DNA of 64,000 bases from Rheinheimera sp. EpRS3 (GCF_001513785.1 NZ_LNQS01000008.1:186001-250000), one strand, 5' to 3'; shown: positions 37,470 to 48,685, counted from the stretch's first letter. The notes: generated by a model not told the origin, from the letters alone. Numbers and translations: made by a program.

Positions 37470-38759
37470 TTATCCCCAAATAAATTTGGCCAGAAATATC
37501 AGCGCCAGTAACCAGACACTGAGTGTGGTTTGCTGTAGCTTACCAGTGACTAAACATAACACAGCATAACTGATAAACCCCATACCAATACCGTCTGAAA
37601 TAGAGAACGTCAGCGGCATCATAATCAACACAACGCATACAGGCACGGCGTGGATCACATCATCCCACTCTACATGTTTTAGACTGCTAAGCATTAAAGT
37701 AGCCACGTATAGCAAGGCACCGGCTGTAGCATAAGGTGGCACCATAGCCGCTAACGGTGAAAACCACAGTGCAGCCAGAAATAGCAAACCAGTCACCACG
37801 GCCATTAGCCCGGTGCGTCCGCCTGCTGCTACCCCACTGCTGCTTTCTACATAGCTGGTGGTGGTGGAAGTGCCAAACAGCGCACCAAAGATAGTGGCGC
37901 TGCTGTCAGCGATCAGCGCTTTATTCAGATCCGGTACTGTGCCATTTTTTTGCATTAAACCCGCTTTATGGCTTACCGCCACCAGCGTGCCGGAGGTATC
38001 GAATAAATCCAAAAATAACAGGCTTAAAATAACCGGCAACATACTTAAACTAAGTGCTGCGGCAAAATCCAGTTGCATAAAGGTAGGCGCTATGGACGGC
38101 GGCAGCGCGACCACACCCTTAAACCGGGTATCACCAAGCCACCAGGCTAATGCTGTTACCAGTAAAATACTGATTAACACTGCGCTGTGCCAACCGCGGT
38201 GCGCCAGAGCAAAAATAACGAAAAAACCTGCCACAGCCAGCAACACTTGCGGGCTGTGTAAATCGCCCAGCGTCACTAGCGTAGCCGGGCTGGCTACAAT
38301 AATATTGGCAGTTTTAAGGGCGATAAGCGCCAGAAACATGCCAATACCGGCGGCTATGCCCATCTTTAGCGGCAGCGGAATGCTGTTTATAATCCACTCG
38401 CGGATTTTAAAAATGCTTAGCAGCAAAAACAAACAACCGGAGAAAAACACGCACGCCAGTGCGGTTTGCCAGCTATGGCCCTGCTCTACCACTATAACGT
38501 AGGTAAAAAACGCATTTAGCCCCATACCCGGTGCCAGCGCTACCGGCAAATTCGCCAACAAACCCATTAACAGACAACCTAAGGCGGCTGCCAGACAAGT
38601 AGCAACAAATACCGCGCCCTGATCCATGCCGGTTTGCGCCAGCATGGCAGGGTTTACAAACAACACATACGACATGGCCATAAAGGTTGTCAGGCCAGCT
38701 ACAGCTTCACGTTTAACCGATGTGCCGCGTGCGCTAAGTGCAAATAATCTGTCCAGCAA
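37470..38759 (-). CDS. AzgA-type NCS2 purine permease
   Basis: A 429-residue permease of the AzgA/guanine-hypoxanthine branch of NCS2, moving purine bases with protons across the inner membrane. It has about 12-14 hydrophobic segments. FALSARGTSVKREAVAGLTTF at the N-terminus, and ALAPGMGLNAFFTY and GTSTTTSYVESSSGVAAGGRTG further in, are family motifs. The start is a TTG with AGAGG nine bases upstream, chosen because it gives the family N-terminus; no ATG fits. Exact substrate (hypoxanthine, guanine or adenine) is not determined. The MBL hydrolase follows after 6 bp. Confidence 0.92.
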   Translation of the reverse strand: MLDRLFALSARGTSVKREAVAGLTTFMAMSYVLFVNPAMLAQTGMDQGAVFVATCLAAALGCLLMGLLANLPVALAPGMGLNAFFTYVIVVEQGHSWQTALACVFFSGCLFLLLSIFKIREWIINSIPLPLKMGIAAGIGMFLALIALKTANIIVASPATLVTLGDLHSPQVLLAVAGFFVIFALAHRGWHSAVLISILLVTALAWWLGDTRFKGVVALPPSIAPTFMQLDFAAALSLSMLPVILSLLFLDLFDTSGTLVAVSHKAGLMQKNGTVPDLNKALIADSSATIFGALFGTSTTTSYVESSSGVAAGGRTGLMAVVTGLLFLAALWFSPLAAMVPPYATAGALLYVATLMLSSLKHVEWDDVIHAVPVCVVLIMMPLTFSISDGIGMGFISYAVLCLVTGKLQQTTLSVWLLALIFLAKFIWG

Positions 38760-38778
38760 GGCGGTATTCCTCTAATGT

Positions 38779-38804
38779 AAAAAAGCTGGCGTGATGCCAG
38801 CTTT
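38779..38804 (-). terminator. intrinsic terminator of the nqr operon
   Basis: A 9-bp stem (AAAGCTGGC / GCCAGCTTT, loop GTGAT) with six A's on the + strand side gives a T-run on the minus strand, 27 bp after the nqrM stop. It also lies just upstream of the purine permease start. Confidence 0.85.
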
Positions 38805-38830
38805 AGTAATAACCCAATAAACTCATCTGC

Positions 38831-39043
38831 TTAGATAATTTTATTCTGCTGCCAGAACTTTTCTTTATCCAGCCGCTGTTGGCGTTTTTCGCAAGGTTTA
38901 TCGCAGTCACAAGCTTTCTCTATACCTAATCCATCCAAACCACCGCAGCTACCGGCAATTGTTTTACGTTGAACCAGATAACCAATAGCCATTGCGACCA
39001 TAACCAGCAAGAACAAACCGAAAGTGAGCAAAAAAATAGTCAT
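38831..39043 (-). CDS. nqrM: Na+-NQR maturation protein NqrM
   Basis: A 70-residue protein of the former DUF539 family. An N-terminal transmembrane helix (FLLTFGLFLLVMVAMAIGYLV) is followed by the conserved cysteine cluster GSCGGLDGLGIEKACDCDKPC. NqrM is needed to deliver or insert iron during assembly of the NqrD/NqrE iron centre. The ATG at 39043 with GGAG five bases before it is preferred to the GTG two codons upstream. It is the last gene of the nqr operon, directly after apbE, as in Vibrio. Confidence 0.95.
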   Translation of the reverse strand: MTIFLLTFGLFLLVMVAMAIGYLVQRKTIAGSCGGLDGLGIEKACDCDKPCEKRQQRLDKEKFWQQNKII

Positions 39044-39053
39044 AACCACTCCA

Positions 39054-40079
39054 CTATTGTGTTAAATAAGGCTCAAAGGCTGCAGAGCTAAGCTCTGTAT
39101 AACCCTCGTTTGTTTTAACCACCAGTAAAACCGCAATATCATGCTGATTGGCAAATGCCAGCGCCTCTTGCGAATCCATCACATTGAGTGCTGTAGCATA
39201 GCCATCCGCTGTCATACAGGACGGGTGCAATACTGTTACCGATACAGTGCGATTATTAATCGGCTTGCCAGTACGGGGGTCGAGTAAATGTGAATAGCGT
39301 ACGCCGTTCTCTTCAAAATAAATACGGTAGTCACCGGAGGTTGCCACACCAATATCGCCTGGTACTAAAATACGCTGTACGGCACGTTCGTTATTAACAG
39401 GTTTTTCGATAGCAATTTTCCACGGCTGTTGCTCAGGCTTAACACCTTTCAACCGCATTTCGCCGCCAATTTCTACCAGATAATTGCTGATACCGTTTTG
39501 CTCCAGTATCGCTGCTACCTGATCTACGCCAAAGCCTTTTGCTATCGGTGATAAATCAACTGCAAGTCCCGGGTTGGCTTTTTGCAATCCTTGTGCCGTC
39601 AGCGTTAACTTATCAAAGCCTACCACAGCCTGGGTTTGTTGTATTACTGCATCATCAGGGGCATGCTCGATACGGCCCCTTGCACCAAAGCCCCACAGCT
39701 CTACCAGCGGGCCAACAGTAACATCCAGCACACCCCGTGTCTGCTGTGCAATACGCAGAGCTTCTGCCACTACGGTGTGGGTTTGTGGCGATAGCGGAAA
39801 AACACTGCCATCGCTATGACGGTTAAAACGCATCAGTTCTGACTCGGGTCGGTAGGTCGACATTAAATCGTTTACCAATTCAAGTTCAGTATCAATCTGT
39901 TGTTGCAGCGCCGTTTTGTCTACTGCGACATCGGTATAAAATTTAACCACATAATAAGTGCCCATCGTGTTACCGTTTAACTGATATTGCTCAGTCGGCG
40001 GGGTTGACGGGCTGCATGAAACTAAAATGGCCAGCCCGATAAGAGCCAGCCAGTTTTTCAGCAAAGAAACACGGGACAT
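39054..40079 (-). CDS. apbE: FAD:protein FMN transferase
   Basis: A lipoprotein (lipobox LVSC near residue 23) of the ApbE family that attaches FMN to threonine residues of NqrB and NqrC in the periplasm. The GTYYVVKFY start, the active-site segment VDLSPIAKGFGVDQVA, EIGGEMRLKG and HLLDPRTGKPI are present. The inner ATG at 40079 is chosen: AGGA lies seven bases upstream, and it yields a normal lipoprotein signal, whereas 40106 would add nine residues. It lies between nqrF and nqrM, which agrees with its job in complex maturation. Confidence 0.95.
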   Translation of the reverse strand: MSRVSLLKNWLALIGLAILVSCSPSTPPTEQYQLNGNTMGTYYVVKFYTDVAVDKTALQQQIDTELELVNDLMSTYRPESELMRFNRHSDGSVFPLSPQTHTVVAEALRIAQQTRGVLDVTVGPLVELWGFGARGRIEHAPDDAVIQQTQAVVGFDKLTLTAQGLQKANPGLAVDLSPIAKGFGVDQVAAILEQNGISNYLVEIGGEMRLKGVKPEQQPWKIAIEKPVNNERAVQRILVPGDIGVATSGDYRIYFEENGVRYSHLLDPRTGKPINNRTVSVTVLHPSCMTADGYATALNVMDSQEALAFANQHDIAVLLVVKTNEGYTELSSAAFEPYLTQ

Positions 40080-40140
40080 AAGGGTTCCTGATAGCAGAAG
40101 GGGCAACCTGTTACGGTGCCCCTGCCGGTTTACTTAACTG

Positions 40141-41373
40141 TTAGCCGCCGAAGTCGTCTAACAGAATGTTTTCATCTTCTACGCCAAGATCTTTAAGCAT
40201 ATTGATAACCGCTTTATTCATCATTGGCGGGCCGCACATATAAAATTCACAGTCTTCCGGTGCTTTGTGGTTTTTCAGGTAGTTTTCATAAATAACGTTA
40301 TGAATAAACCCTGTATAACCGGTCCAGTTATCTTCCGGCTGTGGATCTGACAACGCAACATGCCACTCGAAGTTGTCATTTTCTGCTGCCAGCATATCGA
40401 AATCTTCTACATAGAACATTTCACGTTTAGAACGGGCACCGTACCAGAAGGTAATTTTACGCTTCGATTTTAACCGGCGTAGCTGGTCAAAAATGTGCGA
40501 GCGCATAGGGGCCATACCTGCACCACCACCGATAAACACCATTTCCGCTTCCGTTTCTTTGGCAAAGAACTCACCAAAGGGGCCAGAAATAGTGACTTTA
40601 TCACCTTCTTTCAGGCTCCAGATATAAGATGACATCTTACCGCACGGTAGCGTCAGATTATTTGGCGGCGGTGTAGCAATACGTACGTTTAGCATAATAA
40701 TACCCTCTTCTGACGGATAGTTCGCCATTGAGTATGCACGTATGGTTTCATCGTCTACTTTTGACTCCAGACTAAAGAACTTAAAGCGTTCCCAGTCACC
40801 ACGGAATTGCTCTGGGATCTCAAAATCCTTGTACTTAACATGGTGAGCAGGTGCTTCGATCTGAATATAACCACCGGCACGGAATGGCACTGACTCACCA
40901 TCCGGGATCTGCAGTTTCAGTTCTTTAATAAAGGTCGCTTTGTTATCGTTAGAAATAACAGTACAGTCCCATTTTTTGATGCCGAAGATTTCCTCTTCAA
41001 CTTCAATTTCCATATCAGATTTTACATTCACCTGACAAGACAAACGGCAACCTTCGCGCGCTTCACCTTTAGTAATGTGGCCAAGTTCAGTAGGCAGAAT
41101 TTCACCGCCGCCTGATTTCACGTGCACACGGCACTGGCCACAAGAACCGCCACCGCCACAAGCTGATGATAAGAAAATGCCTTTATCCGCTAAAACACCC
41201 AGCAATTTACCACCGGCTTTAGTTTTAATCGCCTTGTCCGGATCACCATTAATGCTGATGGTAATGTCACCTGAAGCTACTAGCTTGGATTTAGCCGCTA
41301 AAATAATAACGACCAATGCCAGTACCACCAGGGTAAACATGCCAACGCCAAGAAATATGTCTAAATTTTCCAT
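40141..41373 (-). CDS. nqrF: Na+-translocating NADH:quinone reductase subunit F
   Basis: A 410-residue NADH-oxidising subunit. It has an N-terminal membrane anchor (about 5-25), a plant-type 2Fe-2S ferredoxin domain with [13 protein letters not shown] and a fourth cysteine at EGCRLSC, an FAD-binding domain ([13 protein letters not shown]), and an NADH domain with [14 protein letters not shown] and CGPPMMN. Electrons pass from NADH to FAD and the iron-sulfur cluster, then to the other subunits. The length matches Vibrio NqrF. It lies 18 bp after nqrE. Confidence 0.97.
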   Translation of the reverse strand: MENLDIFLGVGMFTLVVLALVVIILAAKSKLVASGDITISINGDPDKAIKTKAGGKLLGVLADKGIFLSSACGGGGSCGQCRVHVKSGGGEILPTELGHITKGEAREGCRLSCQVNVKSDMEIEVEEEIFGIKKWDCTVISNDNKATFIKELKLQIPDGESVPFRAGGYIQIEAPAHHVKYKDFEIPEQFRGDWERFKFFSLESKVDDETIRAYSMANYPSEEGIIMLNVRIATPPPNNLTLPCGKMSSYIWSLKEGDKVTISGPFGEFFAKETEAEMVFIGGGAGMAPMRSHIFDQLRRLKSKRKITFWYGARSKREMFYVEDFDMLAAENDNFEWHVALSDPQPEDNWTGYTGFIHNVIYENYLKNHKAPEDCEFYMCGPPMMNKAVINMLKDLGVEDENILLDDFGG

Positions 41374-41391
41374 CTTCTGTGCCTTTACCCC

Positions 41392-42000
41392 TTACAGTGA
41401 AACACCAGAGAAAGACATAAAGCCTAACCCCATTAAACCAACCATTAAGAAGGTGATGCCCAGACCACGTAAACCATGTGGAATATCTGCATATTTCAGC
41501 TTCTCACGAATACCGGCCAGCAATGTAATAGCCAACATCCAGCCAATACCGCTGCCAAGACCGAATACCACACTTTCACCGAAGGTGTAATCACGCTCAA
41601 CCATAAAGGCTACCGCACCGAAAATGGCACAGTTCACCGTGATTAATGGCAGGAAGATACCAAGGGCGTTGTACAGTGCCGGAAAAAACTTATCTAAAAT
41701 CATTTCCAGAATTTGTACCAATGCGGCGATAACACCAATATAAGTTAAGAAACCCAGAAAGCTTAAGTCTGCATCCGGGAAACCGGCCCATGCCAGTGCG
41801 CCGGGTGCTAACAAATTTTTGAATACCAGATTATTTACCGGTACCGAAATTGCCAGTACCACGGTAACAGCAACCCCCAAACTAAAAGCGGTAGTGATTT
41901 TCTTCGATATAGCGATAAAGGTACACATACCGAGGAAGAAGGTCAGCGCCAGGTTTTCAATAAACACTGCGCGAACAAATAAGCTTATATAATGTTCCAT
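41392..42000 (-). CDS. nqrE: Na+-NQR subunit E
   Basis: A 202-residue integral membrane subunit with six hydrophobic segments, beginning [24 protein letters not shown]. With NqrD it holds the intramembrane iron centre through cysteines in inverted halves: one in LGMCTF near residue 26 and one in VNCAIFG near 120. The length and N-terminus are typical. It is packed between nqrD and nqrF in the conserved nqrABCDEF order. Confidence 0.97.
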   Translation of the reverse strand: MEHYISLFVRAVFIENLALTFFLGMCTFIAISKKITTAFSLGVAVTVVLAISVPVNNLVFKNLLAPGALAWAGFPDADLSFLGFLTYIGVIAALVQILEMILDKFFPALYNALGIFLPLITVNCAIFGAVAFMVERDYTFGESVVFGLGSGIGWMLAITLLAGIREKLKYADIPHGLRGLGITFLMVGLMGLGFMSFSGVSL

Positions 42001-42010
42001 CTACAGCTCC

Positions 42011-42640
42011 TTATGCCTTCTCGACTTGTTCTGTACGGTAAGTACGCAATAACCAAATCAGGCCGGCAATAATGATAAAGGCACTTGGTGGCATTAACAG
42101 CAAGCCCATTGGCTGATACCAGCCGCCATCTTTTACCAGTGGCATAATTTCAATACCAAACAGCGTACCAGAACCGCCTAATTCACGGATAAAGGCTACT
42201 GTCATCAGCACCACGCTGTAACCTAAACCATTACCGATACCATCCAGGAAGCTGATACCCGGCGCGCTTTTCATCGCGAATGCTTCAGCACGGCCCATAA
42301 CGATACAGTTGGTAATAATCAGGCCAACAAATACTGACAGCTCTTTGGCCACATCGTAAGCAAAAGCTTTCAGCAATTGGTCTACCACTATTACCAGAGA
42401 AGCGATGATCGTCATTTGCACGATAATGCGCACGCTGGACGGTATATGGTTACGAATTAATGAGATAAAAAAGTTAGAGAAAGCCGTTACCAGAGTTAGT
42501 GCAATACACATAACCAAGGCTTTATCCATCTTGGTGGTTACCGCCAGCGCAGAACAGATACCCAGTACCTGAAGTGCTATAGGGTTATTGGCAAATACCG
42601 GGCCAAACAGAACCGTTTTAATTTCTTTTGCATTAGCCAT
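42011..42640 (-). CDS. nqrD: Na+-NQR subunit D
   Basis: A 209-residue integral membrane subunit with six predicted helices, structurally related to NqrE. The cysteines that share the iron centre lie in LGICSAL near residue 29 and [13 protein letters not shown] near 112. It starts [21 protein letters not shown]. The start overlaps the end of nqrC by 8 bp, and nqrE follows after 10 bp. Confidence 0.97.
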   Translation of the reverse strand: MANAKEIKTVLFGPVFANNPIALQVLGICSALAVTTKMDKALVMCIALTLVTAFSNFFISLIRNHIPSSVRIIVQMTIIASLVIVVDQLLKAFAYDVAKELSVFVGLIITNCIVMGRAEAFAMKSAPGISFLDGIGNGLGYSVVLMTVAFIRELGGSGTLFGIEIMPLVKDGGWYQPMGLLLMPPSAFIIIAGLIWLLRTYRTEQVEKA

Positions 42641-43418
42641 TATTCAATGCTCCGTCGCGAACTTTAGCCAGGAACGGGGCAAAACCCTTAGCACCTGCCC
42701 AGAAATCGAAAGTGTACTGTACGCCATTACTGGTTAAGGTAGCACCAGACAAGCCGTCTACTTCAAAAGCAGAATCAGCACTGGCATTACCCGGTTTAAC
42801 CACTTTAATAGCAGGAGCACCGGATTGATCAAGCAACTTTTTACCTTCAAATTGCGCCACCCATTTCGGGTTTTGCACTTCGCCACCTAAGCCAGCCGTT
42901 TCACCCTGCTCGTAGTAGTTAAGGCCCTTAATAGTAGTGCCATCCGCACCCAGCGCTAAAAAGGCATGCATCGTTGACCATAAACCATAACCATGAATTG
43001 GCAGCACTATGGCTGACAGCTCACCGGATTCAACGCCGTTGTTGTAAGCCAGATAAACCGGAGCAATATTAGCGCGGCTTTTGATGGAAGCCAGATCTTC
43101 GTCACCTGATAAGCGAATACTCTCGTCCGGGTCTTTCATAAACTTCCGGTAATCGTAGTTCGTAGGCTTTTCAACAAAGTCGCCGGTATCCAGGTCAACA
43201 AAGCGCTCTTCAATGTGCTTGCTGTACAGCTCGTTAATATCACTGCCAGACAGTAAGCCCGTTACTGCCAATACGTTTTTCTGCGAGTCCAGCAGCTTGT
43301 TTGCAGTTTGTTGCGGGCGTAACTGCACTGCTGCAGTAGACACAATAACCGCACAGACTAAACATAAAGATATGACTACGATCAGCGTTTTGCTGATGCT
43401 ATCGTTATTACTAGACAT
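42633..43418 (-). CDS. nqrC: Na+-NQR subunit C
   Basis: A 261-residue subunit with one N-terminal helix ([21 protein letters not shown]) and a periplasmic FMN-binding domain. FMN is covalently attached by ApbE to the threonine in the SGATLTSNG motif near the C-terminus. The open frame extends to 43478, but the ATG at 43418 gives the normal N-terminus ([12 protein letters not shown]) and an 8-bp overlap with nqrB, as at the nqrC-nqrD junction. Confidence 0.95.
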   Translation of the reverse strand: MSSNNDSISKTLIVVISLCLVCAVIVSTAAVQLRPQQTANKLLDSQKNVLAVTGLLSGSDINELYSKHIEERFVDLDTGDFVEKPTNYDYRKFMKDPDESIRLSGDEDLASIKSRANIAPVYLAYNNGVESGELSAIVLPIHGYGLWSTMHAFLALGADGTTIKGLNYYEQGETAGLGGEVQNPKWVAQFEGKKLLDQSGAPAIKVVKPGNASADSAFEVDGLSGATLTSNGVQYTFDFWAGAKGFAPFLAKVRDGALNNG

Positions 43419-44616
43419 TACGTGCCAGCCTCCGTTTGATGTTGGCCTGAGCCACGAAGAAATCGAACAATGGCGCAAACAGGTTAGCGAACAGTATGGC
43501 TAACATCATACCTTCAGGGTATGCCGGGTTAGCAACACGGATCATCACAACCATAAAGCCAATCAGAATACCGTATGCCCACTTACCTTTATCAGTAAAG
43601 GACGCCGAAACCGGATCAGTAGCCATAAAAAACATACCAATAGCAAAACCACCTAACACCAGGTGCCAGTGCCACGGCATTGCAAACATAGCATTGCTTT
43701 CTGAACCGATGGCATTAAACAGATAAGCAGACAGCACCATACCCACCATCACACCGGCAACAATGCGCCAGGAAGCAATGCGGAAGTAAATCAGAGCTAA
43801 ACCACCGATTAATAATGCTAATACTGAGGTTTCACCGACAGAACCTGGAATAAAACCAAAGAAGGCATCCCACCACAGGTCCATGTTAGTCGCGTAATCC
43901 AGCTCGCCTGCTGCCGCCTTGCTTAACCAGGTAGCGCCTGAATAACCATCGGCTACCGTCCATACTGCATCACCGGAGATTTGCGCCGGATAAGCAAAAA
44001 ACAGAAACGCACGGCCAGCCAGCGCCGGGTTTAAGAAGTTACGGCCGGTACCACCAAATACTTCTTTGGCAATAACGATACCGAAAGTGATACCCAGTGC
44101 TACTTGCCACAACGGAATAGTCGCCGGCAGAATTAACGCAAACAGGATAGAGCTGACAAAGAAGCCTTCGTTAACTTCGTGCTTACGCACTGAGGCAAAC
44201 AATACTTCCCAAAAGCCACCAACAATAAAGGTCACAGCGTAAATTGGCAAAAACCATACCGCGCCGTACCACATTTTACTGCCCCAGCCAGACTGAGCTG
44301 TCAGTTCGCCACCTAAGGCCTGATATACAGCAACCTGCCAGGTATCCGGTGTACCAAAACCGGCCTGCAGAGCAATAACCGCCTGGTGACCAATATTGTA
44401 CATACCAAAGAACAGCGCCGGGAATAACGCCAGCCAGACAAAGATCATGATACGTTTTAAATCGATACTGTCACGCACGTGAGTACCGTTTTTCGTAACA
44501 AGACCCGGGGTATAAAGAACAGTAGCAATAGCTTCATACAGCGCATACCACTTTTCATATTTACCGCCTTTCTCAAAAGACGGTTCAATGCGCTCTAAAA
44601 AATGCTTCAAACTCAT
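43411..44616 (-). CDS. nqrB: Na+-NQR subunit B
   Basis: A 401-residue integral membrane subunit with about ten helices, carrying covalent FMN (threonine in [11 protein letters not shown]) and riboflavin, and forming part of the Na+ path and quinone site. The ATG at 44616 is chosen over the upstream in-frame start because GGAAGG precedes it and the protein then begins [19 protein letters not shown], as in other NqrB. It is two bases from the nqrA stop. Confidence 0.96.
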   Translation of the reverse strand: MSLKHFLERIEPSFEKGGKYEKWYALYEAIATVLYTPGLVTKNGTHVRDSIDLKRIMIFVWLALFPALFFGMYNIGHQAVIALQAGFGTPDTWQVAVYQALGGELTAQSGWGSKMWYGAVWFLPIYAVTFIVGGFWEVLFASVRKHEVNEGFFVSSILFALILPATIPLWQVALGITFGIVIAKEVFGGTGRNFLNPALAGRAFLFFAYPAQISGDAVWTVADGYSGATWLSKAAAGELDYATNMDLWWDAFFGFIPGSVGETSVLALLIGGLALIYFRIASWRIVAGVMVGMVLSAYLFNAIGSESNAMFAMPWHWHLVLGGFAIGMFFMATDPVSASFTDKGKWAYGILIGFMVVMIRVANPAYPEGMMLAILFANLFAPLFDFFVAQANIKRRLARNV

Positions 44617-44618
44617 GA

Positions 44619-45956
44619 TTAGCCTTCCTTCTGAATGGTCGTCAGGCAACTACGCAAAATGGTGCCATAGTCATACTTACCCGGACAGACAAAGGTACAC
44701 AGCGCCAGATCTTCTTCATCTAATTCCAGACAACCTAAAGATATTGCACCGTCAGTGTCACCCGACACCATATCGCGCAGCAGCAACGTAGGCAGAATAT
44801 CCAGTGGCATCACGCGCTCATAGTTACCAATTGGCACCATAGCTCGGGCTGAACCATTAGTGGTTGTCGTCATGTTAAACAACCGCTTCGGATTCAGATG
44901 CGACAAATAAGCACGGGTTACTGAAAATTTAGTTGCGCCCGGAGCAATCCAGCCTAAGAACTCTTTTTCAGTACCTTCAGCCAACACAGAAAGCTGAGTG
45001 TGGTAACGGCCGACATAACCGTGTACGCCGTTTGCTGTAGCACCTGCTAACACTGAACCAGAAATAATACGGTTCTGGCCATCTGCCAGTTCACCGGCAG
45101 TCAATTCGCTGGTTGAAGCGCCCAGTACGGTTTTAACCAAACGCGGATTTTTCACAGCCGGGCCAGCCACAGCGATTACACGCTCACTGTGTAGCTCACC
45201 GGTGGTAAATAACTTACCGATCGCGATAACGTCCTGATAACCGATGTGCCAAACCACTTTTTTCGCACTAACAGGGTCAAGCAGGTGAATATGCGTACCT
45301 ACCAGACCAGCTGGGTGCGGGCCATCAAACTCTGCTACTTCAGCTTTGCTGATAGTTGGCACTGCGGCTCCGGCTTTCTTACACAGATATAGCTTACCGT
45401 CAGTCAGCGTTGCTAACAGGGTTAAGCCCTGGGTAAATGCTTCGCTGTCAGCAGCGATAACTACAGCAGGATCAGCAGCCAGTGGGTTGGTATCCATGGC
45501 ATTGACGAAAATCGCACGCGGCGTACTATCAATGGCTGGAGTCTGGCTAAACGGGCGGGTGCGCAGTGCAACCCATAACCCTGAATCCACCAGATTTTGT
45601 ACGATCTGTTCACGGCTTACACCGGCGAGCTGATCGGCAGAATATTTGGCAAACTGCACGGCATCATCACCTGCAGCAGCAATCACTACAGACTGTAATA
45701 CCCGTTTAGCGCCACGGTTGATCTCTTTGACGGTGCCCGCCAACGGTGCAGTAAACTTAACGCCGGGCGTTTTCTTATCTTCGAAAAGTACCTGGCCTTT
45801 CTTTACCGTATCGCCAACTTCAACCGACATGGTTGGACGCATACCAATATACTCTTCGCCTAATACAGCGACAGTGTTAATGGTATTGCCCGCACTGATC
45901 TCTTGTTTAGGACTGCCCGCGAGGGGAATGTCCAAGCCTTTTTTGAGTTTTATCAT
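44619..45956 (-). CDS. nqrA: Na+-NQR subunit A
   Basis: A 445-residue peripheral subunit associated with quinone binding, and the first gene of the operon. The start [14 protein letters not shown] is the family N-terminus; a GTG four codons upstream (45968) is possible but less typical. A lipoyl-like fold near residues 40-90 ([27 protein letters not shown]) is characteristic. The C-terminal [22 protein letters not shown] is conserved. The full set nqrABCDEF-apbE-nqrM indicates a sodium-motive respiratory chain, typical of marine and halotolerant gammaproteobacteria. Confidence 0.96.
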   Translation of the reverse strand: MIKLKKGLDIPLAGSPKQEISAGNTINTVAVLGEEYIGMRPTMSVEVGDTVKKGQVLFEDKKTPGVKFTAPLAGTVKEINRGAKRVLQSVVIAAAGDDAVQFAKYSADQLAGVSREQIVQNLVDSGLWVALRTRPFSQTPAIDSTPRAIFVNAMDTNPLAADPAVVIAADSEAFTQGLTLLATLTDGKLYLCKKAGAAVPTISKAEVAEFDGPHPAGLVGTHIHLLDPVSAKKVVWHIGYQDVIAIGKLFTTGELHSERVIAVAGPAVKNPRLVKTVLGASTSELTAGELADGQNRIISGSVLAGATANGVHGYVGRYHTQLSVLAEGTEKEFLGWIAPGATKFSVTRAYLSHLNPKRLFNMTTTTNGSARAMVPIGNYERVMPLDILPTLLLRDMVSGDTDGAISLGCLELDEEDLALCTFVCPGKYDYGTILRSCLTTIQKEG

Positions 45957-46275
45957 ACGTACTTGCACTACTATTTTGGGAAGAAACAGGGCCTAGTTTT
46001 TCAGCTGCTCACCGCGCAGCGCATCCGGAGTTATTTATCAGGGTTTCCCGCTGTTTATTTTTAAACCGGATACACGTATTAAAGTCGCGGATTCTAGCAT
46101 TAATACAGCTGCCTATCTATGCTGTTGCGCAAATTTTCCGGCAAACCAACCGGGCAATATGGCCATTGGTCTAGCCTGACAGCGCCGCGGCATTAGTGCT
46201 TTACTGCTGCAAATTCTAGTCAACTTTAGTCCATTTGCGCATAAACAAAAGCCGCCCGTAGGCGGCCTGATAAAA
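45957..46275. promoter_or_regulatory. intergenic region with nqr promoter side and fabV terminator
   Basis: About 320 bp without a credible gene between fabV and nqrA, both on the minus strand. At 46251-46266 a GC-rich hairpin (GCCGCC / GGCGGC, loop CGTA) followed on the minus strand by TTTTG is the likely terminator of fabV. The rest should hold the nqr promoter; TAGAAT near 46095 is a possible -10, but I found no convincing -35. A 70-codon open frame here has no family resemblance and is left out. Confidence 0.6.
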
Positions 46276-47469
46276 TTAACCGGCAATATTTTGCAGTGGC
46301 ACCATAGGTGAGACATCTGCATCATAATCTACATGGCTGTAGCCAAAACCAAATAATCTTAAAAATTCATTATGATAGCCTTTGTAATCAGTCAGTGTAT
46401 CAATACTGTCTGTTGTTACCTGGCCCCATAAATCTTTTACTGCCTGTTGAATATGTGCGCTAAGCTCCTTGCCGTCCATGCGTAAGCGGCCGGCCTCGTC
46501 CATGACAGGCGTATCGCTATACAAACCCTGACGGAATAAGCCGTTAATTTGCTCAATACAGCCTTCATGCGTGCCTTCTTCTTTCATGACACGGTACAAC
46601 AGCGAAATATACAGCGGCATAATAGGAATGGCAGAGCTGGCCTGAGTCACCAGCGCTTTTAACGACGCGACGTAAGCCTTACCCTTTTTGCTGGCTAACT
46701 GGGCCGTAATGGCTGCGGCCGCACGATCTAAATCTTCCTTGGCTTTGCCGATGGTGGCTTTGCCATAAATTGGCCAGGTTAGCTCTTTACCAATATAGGT
46801 GTACGCTACGGTCTGGCAGTTATCTGCCAGCACACCGGCAGCATCCAGCTGATTTAACCAGCGTTCCCAGTCTTCGCCGCCCATCACTTTTACTGTTTGA
46901 TAAATTTCATCATCATTGGCAGGCTCTACCGACACTTCTTCTATTTCACGCTTGCTGGTATTGAGTGTTCTGGCCGTGTATGACTGACCAATAGGTTTTA
47001 ATACTGAACTGAATATTTCGCCGCTCACCGGATCTTTACGTCGCGGCGCTGCCAGGCTATACACCACCAGATCGATTTTACCCATTTCACTGCGGATAAT
47101 ATCAATGGCTTGCGCTTTTAACTCATCGGTAAACGCATCGCCGTTAATGTGTTTATTCCACAACCCTTCTAGCTGAGCAGCCTGTTCAAATGCGGCAGTG
47201 TTATACCAACCAGCAGAGGCCGTTTTACTCTCTGTGGGTTCTTTTTCAAAAAATATACCTAAGGTTTTAGCGCCTGAGCCAAAAGCTGCAGTAATGCGCG
47301 AAGCCAGGCCGTAGCCGGTAGATGCACCTATTACCAGCACATTTTTCGGCCCGTTAGCCACAGGGCCAGCTTTTTTTACATACTCGATTTGTTCTTTTAC
47401 ATGCTCGGCACAGCCGACAGGATGGGCGTTAGTACAGATAAAACCACGAATTTTCGGTTGAATAACCAT
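46276..47469 (-). CDS. fabV: trans-2-enoyl-ACP/CoA reductase FabV
   Basis: A 397-residue enoyl reductase of the FabV type, performing the last step of fatty acid elongation with NADH. Relatives of this type are naturally insensitive to triclosan. The N-terminus [20 protein letters not shown], the nucleotide-binding [16 protein letters not shown] and the catalytic Y-x8-K ([11 protein letters not shown]) are all present. The length is typical. A strong hairpin follows the stop. No FabI is seen in the window, so whether this is the only enoyl reductase of the cell is unknown. Confidence 0.96.
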   Translation of the reverse strand: MVIQPKIRGFICTNAHPVGCAEHVKEQIEYVKKAGPVANGPKNVLVIGASTGYGLASRITAAFGSGAKTLGIFFEKEPTESKTASAGWYNTAAFEQAAQLEGLWNKHINGDAFTDELKAQAIDIIRSEMGKIDLVVYSLAAPRRKDPVSGEIFSSVLKPIGQSYTARTLNTSKREIEEVSVEPANDDEIYQTVKVMGGEDWERWLNQLDAAGVLADNCQTVAYTYIGKELTWPIYGKATIGKAKEDLDRAAAAITAQLASKKGKAYVASLKALVTQASSAIPIMPLYISLLYRVMKEEGTHEGCIEQINGLFRQGLYSDTPVMDEAGRLRMDGKELSAHIQQAVKDLWGQVTTDSIDTLTDYKGYHNEFLRLFGFGYSHVDYDADVSPMVPLQNIAG

Positions 47470-47585
47470 GACAGCTCCTGCTGTTGTCTCGACAAAATTA
47501 ACGCTAGTGTAAAACTTTACCGCAGAAAACAGGTCTGATCAGCCGTTTTATGTGTCAGAACATAATTAATATGCGCCGGACAGAA

Positions 47586-47610
47586 AAAAAGCGTCATACC
47601 GACGCTTTTT
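47586..47610. terminator. bidirectional terminator at the end of bolA
   Basis: A perfect 10-bp stem (AAAAAGCGTC / GACGCTTTTT) with a 5-base loop; the bolA stop codon lies at the stem-loop junction. It gives a T-run on both strands. The gap up to fabV contains nothing else obvious apart from the fabV start region. Confidence 0.88.
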
Positions 47611-47926
47611 CAATTTTATTACCGCCATAGCATCGTGGCGACACCGGCGGTTTTTCAGCGTAGTACTCATACCACTCAGACGGTGTGTACGTGTGCAGCG
47701 CCAACGCGTGAATTTTCTCTGCCAGTTCTTCTGCCACTATGGCATTAACGGCCCGGTGGCGCTGTAGCAAGCGCATACCATTAAAAGCCGGCGTGACAAT
47801 GACCACTTTAAAATGCGACTCAGAGCCCTGAGGCACATTGTGCAGGTGGCTTTCGTTCACCACGTCAAGGAACACAGGATCAAATGCACTCAGTAACTTC
47901 TGTTCAATAGCTGTATGAATCAACAT
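47594..47926 (-). CDS. bolA: BolA-family protein
   Basis: A 110-residue BolA protein with a KH-like fold. HLHNVPQGSESHFKVVIV (about 27-45), LLQRHRAVNAIVAEEL and IHALALHTYTPSEW match the family. BolA proteins form 2Fe-2S complexes with monothiol glutaredoxins and affect morphology and biofilm formation in E. coli. The length fits BolA better than the shorter IbaG. It stands alone, followed by a terminator that includes its stop codon. Confidence 0.93.
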   Translation of the reverse strand: MLIHTAIEQKLLSAFDPVFLDVVNESHLHNVPQGSESHFKVVIVTPAFNGMRLLQRHRAVNAIVAEELAEKIHALALHTYTPSEWYEYYAEKPPVSPRCYGGNKIEKASV

Positions 47927-48052
47927 AGTCCTAATCCTTTTTTATTCCTTTAACTAACTCTAGATGCCCGTGTTAAACTTGCCAGCGGGTTTTGCTGTCA
48001 AGTTAAATAATCCGAACTAACGGGCTGGCGGCATTACTAAAAATAAATTTGT

Positions 48053-48685
48053 CTAAGCCTTTGCTGCAATATAACGAAAGGTCAGGTTCAACCTGGCCTC
48101 AGTTACCCGGCTTTGCTTTGGCAACCGGTGCAACCAGTGCTGCTGGCAACCCTGGCTCATTAGCAGCAAACTGCCTGGCGTTAAATCCAGCGCCAGTTGC
48201 CAGTGCTGCTGGCGATGTTTTAACTCAAAACGTCGTGCGGCGCCAAGACTAACAGAGGCGATAACCGGATCATCTCCCAGTTCTGGCTCATTGTCAGCAT
48301 GCCAGCCCATATGTTGTTGACCGTTTGCATATAAATTAAGCAACACGCAGTTAAACGGTTGCTGCAAAAACTGGCTTACCTCGCCGGTAAGCTGCTTGAC
48401 TGCCGGATGCCAGGGTTCAGGCGTAAAAGTAGTACCTGAGTAACGATAGCTGCAATGACTATCGCCCATCCAGACTTGCTGGCGTGGTATTTTTACTTTT
48501 TTACCAAACATCGTAATGCTGTCCTGTTTCCAGGCCAACTGAGCCCCCAGCTCAGCCTGTAACGCCGCAGTTGCAGCAGCATTTAACCAACCTGGCCATA
48601 ATGTCATCTGCGCATCCGGCAAACGGAACACTTGCTCCGGGCATTGCTGGTTGTCGGCCTGACGTGGCCGTGTCAAAATACTCAT
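48053..48685 (-). CDS. alkB: AlkB-like 2-oxoglutarate/Fe(II) DNA repair dioxygenase
   Basis: A 210-residue dioxygenase resembling the ABH2/ABH3-like branch of AlkB, which removes alkyl groups from bases by oxidation. Iron ligands are in MGWHADNEPELG (HxD) and in QQHWLHRLPK (second His), and the 2-oxoglutarate arginines in EARLNLTFR. Upstream, LNLYANGQQHMGWHAD and VSLGAARRFELKHR are standard. It is divergent from rlmG, with only 23 bp between the start codons, so the promoters must overlap. No ada gene is nearby. Confidence 0.9.
   Translation of the reverse strand: MSILTRPRQADNQQCPEQVFRLPDAQMTLWPGWLNAAATAALQAELGAQLAWKQDSITMFGKKVKIPRQQVWMGDSHCSYRYSGTTFTPEPWHPAVKQLTGEVSQFLQQPFNCVLLNLYANGQQHMGWHADNEPELGDDPVIASVSLGAARRFELKHRQQHWQLALDLTPGSLLLMSQGCQQHWLHRLPKQSRVTEARLNLTFRYIAAKA

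Noticed and set aside
46113-46325. 70-codon frame between fabV and nqrA
   Set aside because: It overlaps the fabV end and terminator, has no ribosome site and no recognisable composition of a real protein.
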